From: ZC4RG30 sp965652645 | GTDB taxonomy: Bacteria > Pseudomonadota > Gammaproteobacteria > Steroidobacterales > Steroidobacteraceae | Assembly (NCBI GenBank): GCA_965652645.1 | Contig: CBFGXE010000057.1 | Coordinates: 1 to 14,016, forward strand | Direction: 5' to 3' | DNA: 14,016 nt | Part shown: positions 1 through 6,827 of the stretch, piece by piece | How positions within the stretch are numbered: position 1 is the stretch's first letter | How the letters are laid out: each line of letters opens with the position of its first letter | Translations under genes and position numbers: made by a program | Notes under the pieces: generated by a model | Seen by the model: only the letters and a program-made list of their open reading frames with translations | What the model was told of the DNA's origin: nothing | Database searches by the model: none

Positions 1-912
1 GTGCAGAACCTGCTGGCGCTGCGCTTCGGCAATGCGCTGTTCGAGCCGCTGTGGCGGCGCGGCCGCATCCGCCACGTGCAGATCACCGTGGCCGAGACAT
101 TGGGCGTGGAAGGCCGCGGGCCCTTCTATGACCAGACAGGCGCGCTGCGCGACATGGTGCAGAACCACCTGCTGCAGCTGCTGTGCATCATGGCGATGGA
201 GCCGCCGGCCAGCAGCCAGGCCGATGCCATGCGCGACGAGAAGCTCAAGGTGCTGCGTGCCCTGCGGCCCATCACTGGCACCGACGTGCTGGCCAGGACG
301 GTACGCGGCCAGTACAAGGCCGGTGCCGCTGCCGGCAAGCCGGTGCCGGGTTATGTGGAAGAGGAGGGCGTGCCTGCCGATTCCACCACCGAGACCTTCG
401 TGGCACTGAAGGCCGAGATCGATACCTGGCGGTGGGCGGGCGTGCCCTTCTACCTGCGCACCGGCAAGCGGCTGCAGGAGAAACTCAGCGAGATCGTGAT
501 CACCTTCGAGGATGTGCCGCACGCCATTTTCGAGACATCCGGGCGCAGCCCCAACCGCCTCACCATCGCATTGCAGCCACGCGATGCCATCACGCTCACC
601 GTGCATGCGAAGAGTCCCGGCGAGACCATGCTGCTGAAGCCGGTGGACCTGTCGCTGGATTACGCCGGCAGCTTCAAGGTACGCCAGCTGGATGCCTATG
701 AGCGCCTGCTGACCGACATCATCAAAGGCAACCTCACGCTGTTCATGCGGCGCGACGAGCTGGATGCGGCCTGGAGCTGGATTGATCCCATCCGCCACGG
801 CTGGCAGCAGCATGACCGCGCGCCCAAGCTCTACACCGCCGGCAGCTGGGGCCCGGCGGCGGCCAGTTCGCTGATCAGCCGCGACGGCTTCGAGTGGAGC
901 GGCGAGGGTTGA
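1..912 (+). CDS. zwf: Glucose-6-phosphate 1-dehydrogenase, 3' part (5' end outside window)
   Basis: Cytoplasmic enzyme oxidising glucose 6-phosphate to 6-phosphogluconolactone with NAD(P)+, the first step of the oxidative pentose phosphate and Entner-Doudoroff routes. The reading frame is open from base 1, so the GTG there is not a start; 303 codons are visible out of roughly 490 in the family. The visible part is the C-terminal substrate-binding and dimerisation domain. It contains HVQITVAETLGVEGRG (residues 25-40 of the fragment), RDMVQNHLLQ (50-59, with the conserved active-site His at 56), RDEKLKVL and PFYLRTGKRL. The NADP-binding Rossmann fold and the DHYLGKE motif would lie upstream of the window. 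The stop TGA (910-912) overlaps the start region of pgl, which indicates translational coupling. The assignment is very secure from motif conservation and the downstream neighbour. Confidence 0.97.
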   Translation: MQNLLALRFGNALFEPLWRRGRIRHVQITVAETLGVEGRGPFYDQTGALRDMVQNHLLQLLCIMAMEPPASSQADAMRDEKLKVLRALRPITGTDVLARTVRGQYKAGAAAGKPVPGYVEEEGVPADSTTETFVALKAEIDTWRWAGVPFYLRTGKRLQEKLSEIVITFEDVPHAIFETSGRSPNRLTIALQPRDAITLTVHAKSPGETMLLKPVDLSLDYAGSFKVRQLDAYERLLTDIIKGNLTLFMRRDELDAAWSWIDPIRHGWQQHDRAPKLYTAGSWGPAAASSLISRDGFEWSGEG

Positions 913-1601
913 TCCTCGCCGGCCACCAGGACCTGCCGGCCGCGGCCGGGGCGCTTGCGGCGGAGCTCGCCACGGCACTGCGGCAGGGACTGGCGGCCCG
1001 CGGCGTCGCCAGCCTGGCCGTGCCGGGAGGACGTACGCCGGTGCCGCTCTTCAGGGCGCTGCGCGAGGCGCCGTTGGACTGGTCGCGGGTCTCGGTGACG
1101 CTCACCGATGAACGCTGGGTGGCGGCAACGGATCCCGGAAGCAATGCCGCACTGGTCCGTGCCGAACTGCTGCAGGGACCTGCGGCCGCGGCGCGCTTCT
1201 TCCCTTTGCACGACGGTTCCGCCACTTCGGCGGACGCGGCCTCCGGTGTATGGCAGTCGCTGCAGGAGATGCCGTGGCCGCTGGATGCGGTGGTGCTGGG
1301 AATGGGGGAGGACGGCCACTTCGCCTCGCTGTTCCCGGGCAATCCGCGACTCCCGCAGGCCCTGGACCCCGATGCCCGGCCCGGCTGCGTGGCCATGCAG
1401 GCGCCGGTGGCGCCACACGCGCGCCTGTCGCTGAACCTGGCGGCATTGCGCCAGGCGCGGCGGCTCTTCCTGCTGGCCGGCGGTGACGCCAAGCACGCCC
1501 TGCTGATGCAGGCGGCGCGCGAGGGAGCCGATGGCCGATGGCCGGTGTGCGCGTTGCTTGCGCTGCGCCAGCCCGTGCCCGAGGTGTACTGGGCGCCTTG
1601 A
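894..1601 (+). CDS. pgl: 6-phosphogluconolactonase
   Basis: Hydrolyses 6-phosphogluconolactone, the product of Zwf, to 6-phosphogluconate in the cytoplasm. The 235-residue length is normal for the family. Diagnostic motifs are GGRTP (45-49), TDERWV (71-76), the SN pair of PGSNAALV, and the signature GMGEDGHFASLFPG (136-149), which carries the proposed catalytic His. The start is uncertain. A GTG at 894 overlaps zwf by 19 bases, and a TTG at 909-911 in the same frame would give a TTGA overlap. Neither has a well-spaced ribosome binding site, so coupling to zwf translation is likely. It ends 19 bases before the stop of the convergent small membrane protein gene. Function is secure; the first five residues are not. 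Confidence 0.95.
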   Translation: MERRGLILAGHQDLPAAAGALAAELATALRQGLAARGVASLAVPGGRTPVPLFRALREAPLDWSRVSVTLTDERWVAATDPGSNAALVRAELLQGPAAAARFFPLHDGSATSADAASGVWQSLQEMPWPLDAVVLGMGEDGHFASLFPGNPRLPQALDPDARPGCVAMQAPVAPHARLSLNLAALRQARRLFLLAGGDAKHALLMQAAREGADGRWPVCALLALRQPVPEVYWAP

Positions 1602-1620
1602 GCGGTGCCCGACGGTCGCG

Positions 1621-1881
1621 TCAGGCCCGCCTGCCGCCGAATACGCCCAGCACTTGCAGCAGGAAGATCAGCAGCACCGCGCCAGCCAGCGCGATCAGGA
1701 AACGCACGAAGCCGCCGCTGGCCGCAATGCCCAGTGCGCCGGCAATCCAGAATCCCAGCGCGGAACCCACGATGCCCACCAGGATGTTGGCAATGGCCCC
1801 CATCTGGGCATCGGTCTTCATGATGATGCTGGCAACCCACCCCACCAGCGCGCCGACCAGGATCACGATGAGCCAGTTCAT
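1621..1881 (-). CDS. GlsB/YeaQ/YmgE family small membrane protein (transglycosylase-associated)
   Basis: An 86-residue, very hydrophobic protein with three predicted membrane helices: roughly residues 2-20, 26-50 and 56-80. The pattern MNWLIVILVGALVGWVAS at the start, a KTDAQMG loop, then GIVGSALGFW is the usual form of the GlsB/YeaQ/YmgE (transglycosylase-associated) family. These proteins sit in the cytoplasmic membrane and are often stress-associated; the molecular role is unknown. The ATG at 1881 has a strong ribosome binding site, AAGGAG, six bases upstream, which fixes the start and rules out longer upstream extensions. It converges with pgl and diverges from the dehydrogenase gene at 1989. 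Confidence 0.9.
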   Translation of the reverse strand: MNWLIVILVGALVGWVASIIMKTDAQMGAIANILVGIVGSALGFWIAGALGIAASGGFVRFLIALAGAVLLIFLLQVLGVFGGRRA

Positions 1882-1988
1882 GGTTGTTCTCCTTGAGGTT
1901 CCGTCGGGGCATGCTAGTCCCGTTGCCCCGTCGTGGTGCGCGCCTCGTGGCGTCCGAATCGTCTGACACGGGGGGCTATCATTCCGGC

Positions 1989-2834
1989 ATGTCTCCCGTT
2001 CCCGCGACGCCGCCGGCCGCCGGCTCCCTCCCATCTCAGGCGCATTCCGGCCATGCCCTGGTCACCGGTGCTTCCAGTGGCATCGGCGCGGCGATCGCGC
2101 GCGAATATGCCCGCCGCGGCGTGCCGCTGATCCTCACCGCGAGGCGGGAGGCGCGCCTGCAGCAACTCGCGCGGGAGCTCGGCGGCAAGGTGCCCGTGGA
2201 AGTGGTCGTGGCCGACCTTTCCGATGCCTCGGCGCCCGCTGCGCTGGTGGAGGAGATCCATCGCCGCCGGCTCAGGGTGCGCATCCTGGTCAACAACGCC
2301 GGCTACGGCGTATCGGACCGCTACCTGCGCAGCGACTGGCCCACGCACGCGGCCTTCCTGCAGGTGATGATCGGCGCGGTGAGCGAGCTGACCTGGCGGC
2401 TGCTGCCGGACATCCGCGCGCATGGGCGGGGCGGGATCCTCAATGTCTCATCGATGGCGGCGCTGGTGCCGGGCGCGGATGGCCAGACGCTGTACGCGCC
2501 GGCGAAGGCCTTCATGGTGCGCTTCAGCGAATCGCTGGCGCTGGAGAATGCCGACCATGGGGTGCACGCCACCGCGCTGTGTCCCGGTTTCACCCGCTCG
2601 GAGTTCCACGACGTGAGCGGTGCCCGCGCCATGATGGACACCATGCCGGCCTGGATCTGGCTCGACGCGGACGATGTGGCGCGCGCCGGCATCGATGCGC
2701 TGGAACGCGGGCGGGTGCTGGCGGTTCCGGGGTGGCGCTACAAGCTGGTGAGCGTGGCGGCGAAGGTGCTGCCGTCCTCGCTGCTGTTGCGGCTGATGGC
2801 GCGCAATTCGGCGAAGTTCCGCCCGCTGGAGTGA
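1989..2834 (+). CDS. Short-chain dehydrogenase/reductase (SDR family), substrate unknown
   Basis: A 281-residue classical SDR, an NAD(P)(H)-dependent oxidoreductase of the cytoplasm. Motifs in order are TGASSGIG (26-33, cofactor loop), TARR at 50-53 (an Arg after the second strand favours NADP(H)), ADL (75-77), NNAG (102-105), SS (154-155) and YAPAK (169-173, catalytic Tyr169 and Lys173). The Ser-Tyr spacing is one residue longer than usual. The overall pattern resembles the DltE/YqjQ-like acyl-reductase type SDRs, but no substrate can be named. The ATG at 1989 gives about 20 residues before the Rossmann fold; a G-run near 1971-1976 is a distant ribosome binding site candidate. The gene stands alone and is followed by a hairpin at 2842-2863. 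Confidence 0.9.
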   Translation: MSPVPATPPAAGSLPSQAHSGHALVTGASSGIGAAIAREYARRGVPLILTARREARLQQLARELGGKVPVEVVVADLSDASAPAALVEEIHRRRLRVRILVNNAGYGVSDRYLRSDWPTHAAFLQVMIGAVSELTWRLLPDIRAHGRGGILNVSSMAALVPGADGQTLYAPAKAFMVRFSESLALENADHGVHATALCPGFTRSEFHDVSGARAMMDTMPAWIWLDADDVARAGIDALERGRVLAVPGWRYKLVSVAAKVLPSSLLLRLMARNSAKFRPLE

Positions 2835-2841
2835 ATAAAGA

Positions 2842-2863
2842 GCCACCTGGCAAGCCGGGTGGC
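2842..2863. terminator. Hairpin, possible (weak) terminator after the SDR gene and the Fic remnant
   Basis: GCCACCTGGC and GCCGGGTGGC form a 10-pair stem, with one G-T wobble, around AA. On the - strand it is followed by TCTTTATT, a poor but T-rich tract. On the + strand there is no T-run. It begins eight bases after the SDR stop, so it could serve either strand. The call rests on structure only. Confidence 0.4.
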
Positions 2864-2930
2864 GGGAATTGGTGGCAGATGGTCGACCGCAGAAGCGGGT
2901 TCCAGGTCGGCCGTTCCGGACCAGTGCATA

Positions 2931-2946
2931 CAGGTGCGATTCCCGC
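2931..2946 (+). repeat. Short repeat CAGGTGCGATTCCCGC, matching the ssrA T arm
   Basis: Bases 2933-2946 (GGTGCGATTCCCGC) are identical over 14 positions to the tmRNA T-arm sequence, which lies on the - strand at 3212-3199, so the two copies are inverted. Bases 2931-2942 (CAGGTGCGATTC) are also identical to the - strand at 3603-3592, upstream of the ssrA promoter. Copies this short could be chance, although all three fall within 700 bases around ssrA. Confidence 0.4.
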
Positions 2947-2950
2947 GTGA

Positions 2951-3115
2951 TCACCGCGACAGCAGCGCGATGTAAGGCTGGTAGCTGTAGCTGCGATTCT
3001 TCTTCTGGCCGGTCATTTCCGTCACGATGCCCAGATTTTCCAGTGCCTTGACGGCGGCACTGGCGGTCGGAAAGGTGGTTTGCAGCTTTTGCCGCACCCG
3101 CGCCTCCGGAAAAGG
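2951..3115 (-). pseudogene. Fic-family protein remnant (C-terminal winged-helix end only)
   Basis: Reading the - strand from 3115 to the TGA at 2953-2951 gives 54 codons. The fragment contains FPEARVRQKLQ, TFPTASAAVKAL, GIVTEMTGQKKNRSY and SYQPYIALLSR before the stop. This is the typical C-terminal winged-helix tail of Fic-domain proteins (AMP transferases, often toxins or regulators), the part after the catalytic HPFxxGNGR domain. There is an in-frame TGA immediately upstream (3118-3116), no start codon, and no Fic motif nearby, because the tmRNA gene and its terminator occupy the upstream DNA. I therefore read it as a decayed or truncated remnant and not a functional gene. It lies 36 bases past the ssrA terminator, on the side where elements integrated at ssrA would sit. 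Identity is by recalled family pattern only. Confidence 0.75.
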
Positions 3116-3150
3116 TCAGTTATCGAAAAGTGCCGGCGCGATCAGGCAAG

Positions 3151-3180
3151 AAAAAAGGCCAACAGCGAACTGTTGACCTT
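3151..3180 (-). terminator. Rho-independent terminator of ssrA
   Basis: On the - strand AAGGTCAACAG and CTGTTGGCCTT pair over 11 positions (one G-T wobble) around a TTCG tetraloop, followed by TTTT and C. The stem starts eight bases after the CCA end of the tmRNA. This is a textbook intrinsic terminator. Confidence 0.9.
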
Positions 3181-3187
3181 CTGGTAT

Positions 3188-3542
3188 TGGTGGAGGCGGC
3201 GGGAATCGCACCCGCGTCCGCAAGCACTACACTTCAGCTTCTACGTACGTAGCTGTCTCTTTGGGTTCTCACCTCACGCTACCCGAGCAGCAGGGAAGAC
3301 GCTTGGCCAGCTGACGGTGTCTCTTAACTATGCATCCCGTAGCACGGTACATAGCGATCCTGTGAGCGCGTCCCCCGGTTCCGTGGCACAGGCACCAGCG
3401 GGTCGGAGGTTAGGCGGGATTAAGCCGCCAGAGCGTAGTTGTCGTCGTTGGCAACTAGTTTTTGCACAAGTGTTTAACGAGGACCCATGCACCTCGGTAC
3501 GCCACCAAAGCTTCGCAACTCACGTCGAAGCTGGTCGCCCCC
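3188..3542 (-). ncRNA. ssrA: Transfer-messenger RNA (tmRNA, 10Sa RNA)
   Basis: One-piece tmRNA of 355 nt. With SmpB it frees stalled ribosomes and tags the unfinished protein for proteolysis. The 5' end GGGGGCG pairs with CGCCTCC near the 3' end to make a seven-pair acceptor stem. It contains the G3-U70 wobble used by alanyl-tRNA synthetase, and the gene encodes the terminal ACCA. The tRNA-like D region (CTTCGACG) and T arm (GCGGG...CCCGC) are present. The tag frame follows TAGTT and reads ANDDNYALAA then TAA. The T loop reads TGCGATT where TTCGATT is usual. The gene is flanked by its own promoter (about 3565-3594) and terminator (3151-3180). smpB lies about 3.3 kb upstream on the same strand. 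Confidence 0.97.
3420..3452 (-). other. tmRNA proteolysis-tag reading frame (ANDDNYALAA)
   Basis: Within ssrA, codons GCC AAC GAC GAC AAC TAC GCT CTG GCG GCT then TAA. The resume codon GCC (Ala) follows the conserved TAGT element. The tag ends in LAA, the ClpXP recognition end, and carries the ANDDNY segment typical of gammaproteobacteria. It has no start codon because translation enters by trans-translation. Confidence 0.95.
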
Positions 3543-3564
3543 TTGAAAAAGCGGACCAAGGGCA

Positions 3565-3594
3565 ATTATAGCGGCAGGGGGCAGGGGAAGCGAA
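3565..3594 (-). promoter_or_regulatory. Candidate sigma-70 promoter of ssrA
   Basis: A perfect TATAAT lies on the - strand at 3570-3565, ending 22 bases before the mature 5' end. That leaves a short leader for RNase P to remove. The -35 candidate TTCGCT (3594-3589) with an 18-base spacer is weak (three of six). The promoter lies in the 81-base gap after the radical SAM stop codon. Confidence 0.7.
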
Positions 3595-3603
3595 TCGCAC
3601 CTG
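3592..3603 (-). repeat. Short repeat CAGGTGCGATTC upstream of ssrA
   Basis: A 12-base match to 2931-2942 (opposite strand) and a 10-base match (GGTGCGATTC) to the tmRNA T arm in the same orientation. It overlaps the -35 region of the ssrA promoter candidate. It may be a remnant of a recombination core or a coincidence. Confidence 0.3.
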
Positions 3604-3623
3604 CTGCGCTCCCGCGAGGCAGC

Positions 3624-4514
3624 CTACGCGGCCGGCAACAGCGCGCCGCCGCCGTAGGGCACGCCCTGCGTCAGGCAGCGCGTGCAGCGCGGATGGTCCG
3701 GCGTGACGCCGGCAAGCAGGGCCTGCTGCAGGTTGTCGCCGGTGTCGAAGCGCGGCGCGTCGTCGGTCAGCGGGCAGGCATGGAAGCGCAGGCCTGCGCT
3801 GCCGGCCAGCACCATGCGCGAAGACGCGCACAGCGGCTGCAACGCGGGAACAGCTGCGGCCGCAAAGGCAGGCGGCGGCGCCGTCTCCACCGCGCCCAGG
3901 GCGCCGAGGTCGGGCAGGGCCACGACGGGAAGATCCTCGGGCAACCGCTGGCGCCGCAGCAGCTGCCGGAACTGCGCCTCGACCTGTGCGGCATCCTCGC
4001 CTGCAACAACCTGCCGGGTGATGCCCACCGCAAAGCCTGCGGCATGCAGCTGCCGCAGTCCTTCCAGCGCCTTGCGGAAGTTCTTCAGTCCCCGCGCCGC
4101 GTCGTGCCTGCCCTCATCCGGATAGTCGATGCTGACGCGGAAGCTCAATGGATGCGGCGCCTCGCGCAGCAGGGCGAGCTGGTGCGCGCGGCGGATGAAG
4201 GGCGCCGTGCCGTTGGTCAGCACCAGCACCGACCTCAGTCCCAGCGCATGCAGCAGGATTTCCAGGATGCCCTTGAGGATCAGCGGTTCCCCGCCGGTGA
4301 AGGCGAAACGCTCCACGCCCAGCGCGGCGGCCTCGTCCAGCACCGGCGCCAGTTGCGCCAGCGTGGGCGCGGCAATGCGCGCATCCCCCGGCTTGCTGCC
4401 CTCGTGGCAGAAGGGGCAGGAGAGGTTGCAGGAGGTGCCGGTGTGCACCCACAGCTCGCGCAGTCGCGTGAGGCGGATCGTGGCAGCGGCGATGTCGGTG
4501 GCGGGGGGACTCAC
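3624..4514 (-). CDS. Radical SAM protein with extra C-terminal cysteines, function unknown
   Basis: A 296-residue radical SAM enzyme. The cluster motif CNLSCPFC (Cys29, 33 and 36) follows WVHTGTS, and the SAM-contacting GGEP is at 74-77 in FAFTGGEPL. RVSIDYP and LVLTNGT match the later strands of the barrel. Four more cysteines (229, 247, and 277/280 as CTRC) are spaced like a reduced SPASM or Twitch region, which would bind one auxiliary iron-sulfur cluster. Relatives of this layout modify peptides or proteins, or act in cofactor synthesis, but I cannot assign a substrate. The start is GTG at 4514, with no clear ribosome binding site. The gene begins 55 bases after the GGDEF-EAL gene on the same strand and may share its transcript. 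No small precursor-peptide gene is evident in the adjacent gaps. Confidence 0.85.
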   Translation of the reverse strand: MSPPATDIAAATIRLTRLRELWVHTGTSCNLSCPFCHEGSKPGDARIAAPTLAQLAPVLDEAAALGVERFAFTGGEPLILKGILEILLHALGLRSVLVLTNGTAPFIRRAHQLALLREAPHPLSFRVSIDYPDEGRHDAARGLKNFRKALEGLRQLHAAGFAVGITRQVVAGEDAAQVEAQFRQLLRRQRLPEDLPVVALPDLGALGAVETAPPPAFAAAAVPALQPLCASSRMVLAGSAGLRFHACPLTDDAPRFDTGDNLQQALLAGVTPDHPRCTRCLTQGVPYGGGALLPAA

Positions 4515-4569
4515 GGCGGCGGATGGTAACGCGCCGCCGCGCCGGTGGCAGGCCCCGGGAGCAGGCGCG

Positions 4570-6693
4570 TCAGCGCTGGGCCGCGAGGCGCCGCTCCAGC
4601 TGCTCCGCGGGCACCGGTCGTCCCATCGTGAAGCCCTGCATCTCGTCGCAGCCCAGCTCGCGCAGGCGCTCGATCTGCCCGGGCAGCTCGGCGCCCTCGG
4701 CCACCACCTTCATGCCGAGGTTGTGCCCCAGCGTGATGATGGCGCGCACGATGGCGGTGTCCTCCGGGCTGCGCAGGATGTCGGTGATGAAGGAGCGGTC
4801 GATCTTCAGGCGCTGGGCCGGGAAGCGCTGCAGGTAGCGCAGGTTCGAGTAGCCGGTGCCGAAGTCGTCGATGGCAATCTGCACGCCGGCCTCCTGCAGC
4901 CGGTTGAGCATGCGGATGAGCCGCGGCGCATCCTGCACCACCATGCTCTCGGTGATCTCGATTTCCAGCGCACCGGGCGGCAGGCCGAACTCCTTCAGGG
5001 CTGCCAGTACCTGCTCCGCATACTGCTCCTGCTGCAGCTCGCGCGGGCTGGCATTGATGGAGGTCACCAGGTCGCGGTGGCCGGCGTCATGCCAGCGGCG
5101 TGCCTGCGCGCAGGCGGCGCGCAGCACGTAGCGGCCGATGTCCACGATCAGGCCGGTTTCCTCGGCGATGGCGATGAAGCTGGCCGGGTACACCAGCGGC
5201 CCGCCCGGGGCCTGCCAGCGCACCAGCGCCTCGGTGCCCACCACGCGGCCGGTGGCAATCTCGACGCGAGGCTGGAAGTGCAGCAGCAGCTGCTCGCAGC
5301 GGATGGCCTCGCGCAGGCGCTGCTCGGCGGCCAGGCGCTCGGCCAGCTGCTGGCGCAGCTCCGCGCTGAAGAAGCGCAGCGTGCTGCGGCCCTGCTCCTT
5401 GGCCAGGTACATGGCGGCGTCCGCGTTCTTCAGCAGCACCTCGGGATCGCGCCCATGCTCCGGGTACAGCGCCACGCCCACGCTGCCATGCACGCGCAGC
5501 TCGTTGCCGTTGAAGTGCCAGGGCTCGCTGGTGGCACGCAGGATCTGGCGGGTCAGCAGCCTCGCCGCGCCCTCGTCGGCGTCGGGCACCAGCAGCACGA
5601 ATTCATCGCCGCCCACGCGCGCGACGGTCGCGCCGCGCGGGGCAACCTCGCCCAGGCGGCGTGCCATCACGCACAGCAGTTCATCGCCGGCATGGTGGCC
5701 CATGCTGTCGTTGACGAACTTGAAGCGGTCCAGGTCCACGAATACCAGCGCGAAGCGGGTGTCGAGGCAGGCCTGGCGCACCATGTCCTCCAGCCGCTCG
5801 CGCAGCTGGGCGCGGTTGGCAAGGCCGGTGAGCTCGTCGGTGCGCGCCTGGCGCTCGATGCGCTCCTTGTACTGGCGCAATGCGGTGACGTCCTCGACCG
5901 TGCCCTCGTAGCACACCACGGCGCCATCCTCGTTGCGCACCGCGCGTGCATTCTCGGAGATCCAGATCAGCCGGCCGTCGCGGCGGCGCACCTGTGATTC
6001 GAACCCGGTGACGGAACCATTGCGGCGGACCGTTTCGATGAAGGCCGCGCGGCGGGTGGGATCCACGTAGAGCTGGGAGCCGATGTCGCGCATGGAGCTG
6101 ACCAGCTGCGCCTCGGACTCGAAGCCGTAGATGCGGGCCAGCGCCGGATTGGCGTCCAGGTAACGCCCGTCGGGCGTGGTGCGGAAGATGCCTTCGATGG
6201 CATTGTCGAACAGGCTGCGGTAGCGGCGCTCGGCGTCGCGCAGCGCACGCCAGGTGGCCTGCCGCACGCTGATGTCCTGCACGATGCCCTCGACGGCCAG
6301 TACGCGCCCATCCGGCCCGTAGAGCCCGACGCCGCGTTCGGAGACCCAGCGCTCGCTGCCGCTGCGATGGCGGATGCGGTATTCCACCTCGAAGCGCTGG
6401 CGGTTGGCCAGCGCCTCGTCGATGGCCTTGCGCACGTGCGCGCGGTCCTCATCGCAGGTGAGTTCCTCGTAGGAGATGCGGCTGTTGAGCAGCAGTTCCT
6501 CGGCCTGGTAGCCGGTGAGGGCGAAGCAACCCTCGCTCACGAACTCCATCGTCCAGTGGGCATCGTGCAGGCAGCGGTACACCATGCCGTCGATGTTGGC
6601 GAGCAGGGTGTGCAGCATGCGCGCGGTCTCGCGTGCATGGGGCAGGTTCTCGGCAGGGAGGGCCACGGCGGCGGAAGAAGACTGGAGGGTCAT
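4570..6693 (-). CDS. PAS-PAS-GGDEF-EAL cyclic di-GMP synthase/phosphodiesterase
   Basis: A 707-residue signalling protein. Two PAS sensor domains (about residues 31-143 and 155-273) precede a GGDEF domain with an intact GGDEF (361-365) and an EAL domain with EAL at 488-490. The usual RxxD inhibitory site upstream of GGDEF is missing. The EAL domain keeps INAS, EITES, DDFGTGYS (609-616), KIDRSF, AEGAE and the late Gln, so phosphodiesterase activity is expected. There is no signal peptide or membrane helix, so it is probably cytoplasmic. The ATG at 6693 is preferred. A TTG at 6780 would add 29 residues of basic, unconserved sequence. The gap to smpB is 134 bases and holds an inverted repeat at 6754-6776. 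Whether it is a net synthase or a net hydrolase cannot be told. Confidence 0.95.
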   Translation of the reverse strand: MTLQSSSAAVALPAENLPHARETARMLHTLLANIDGMVYRCLHDAHWTMEFVSEGCFALTGYQAEELLLNSRISYEELTCDEDRAHVRKAIDEALANRQRFEVEYRIRHRSGSERWVSERGVGLYGPDGRVLAVEGIVQDISVRQATWRALRDAERRYRSLFDNAIEGIFRTTPDGRYLDANPALARIYGFESEAQLVSSMRDIGSQLYVDPTRRAAFIETVRRNGSVTGFESQVRRRDGRLIWISENARAVRNEDGAVVCYEGTVEDVTALRQYKERIERQARTDELTGLANRAQLRERLEDMVRQACLDTRFALVFVDLDRFKFVNDSMGHHAGDELLCVMARRLGEVAPRGATVARVGGDEFVLLVPDADEGAARLLTRQILRATSEPWHFNGNELRVHGSVGVALYPEHGRDPEVLLKNADAAMYLAKEQGRSTLRFFSAELRQQLAERLAAEQRLREAIRCEQLLLHFQPRVEIATGRVVGTEALVRWQAPGGPLVYPASFIAIAEETGLIVDIGRYVLRAACAQARRWHDAGHRDLVTSINASPRELQQEQYAEQVLAALKEFGLPPGALEIEITESMVVQDAPRLIRMLNRLQEAGVQIAIDDFGTGYSNLRYLQRFPAQRLKIDRSFITDILRSPEDTAIVRAIITLGHNLGMKVVAEGAELPGQIERLRELGCDEMQGFTMGRPVPAEQLERRLAAQR

Positions 6694-6753
6694 GCGGGAC
6701 AACCGGACTGGGTGCCGCAGATTCTGTAAGGCGGACGGGCAGCGCGCTCGCTC

Positions 6754-6776
6754 TGCATCACACTTTGCGCGATGCA
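6754..6776. promoter_or_regulatory. Inverted repeat TGCATC-N11-GATGCA, candidate operator
   Basis: Six-base arms lie 61 to 83 bases upstream of the GGDEF-EAL start, and a further GATGCA occurs at 6816-6821 beside the smpB stop. The arrangement suits a regulator binding site for the downstream gene, but no family is recognised and no convincing promoter was seen around it. Confidence 0.25.
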
Positions 6777-6827
6777 CCAATCACGGGCAACGCCGGTGGA
6801 AAGAAGCACCAGATTGATGCAGCAGTG

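Noticed and set aside
2448..2954. A 168-codon - strand frame between the Fic remnant and the SDR gene
   Set aside because: Mostly antisense to the SDR, with no family pattern and a different frame from the Fic remnant.
3080..3571. A 163-codon open frame on the + strand over the tmRNA gene
   Set aside because: It contains the RRRESHPRP-type translation that results from reading the antisense of a tmRNA. The RNA gene explains the sequence.
3624..4514. A peptide-modification (RiPP) cluster around the radical SAM gene
   Set aside because: No precursor-like small gene, transporter or protease is found beside it; the neighbours are ssrA and a cyclic di-GMP gene.
4129..5997. A 622-codon open frame on the + strand opposite the GGDEF-EAL gene
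   Set aside because: It is antisense to a gene with intact motifs, shows no recognisable domain, and is the kind of long shadow frame that GC-rich coding DNA produces.
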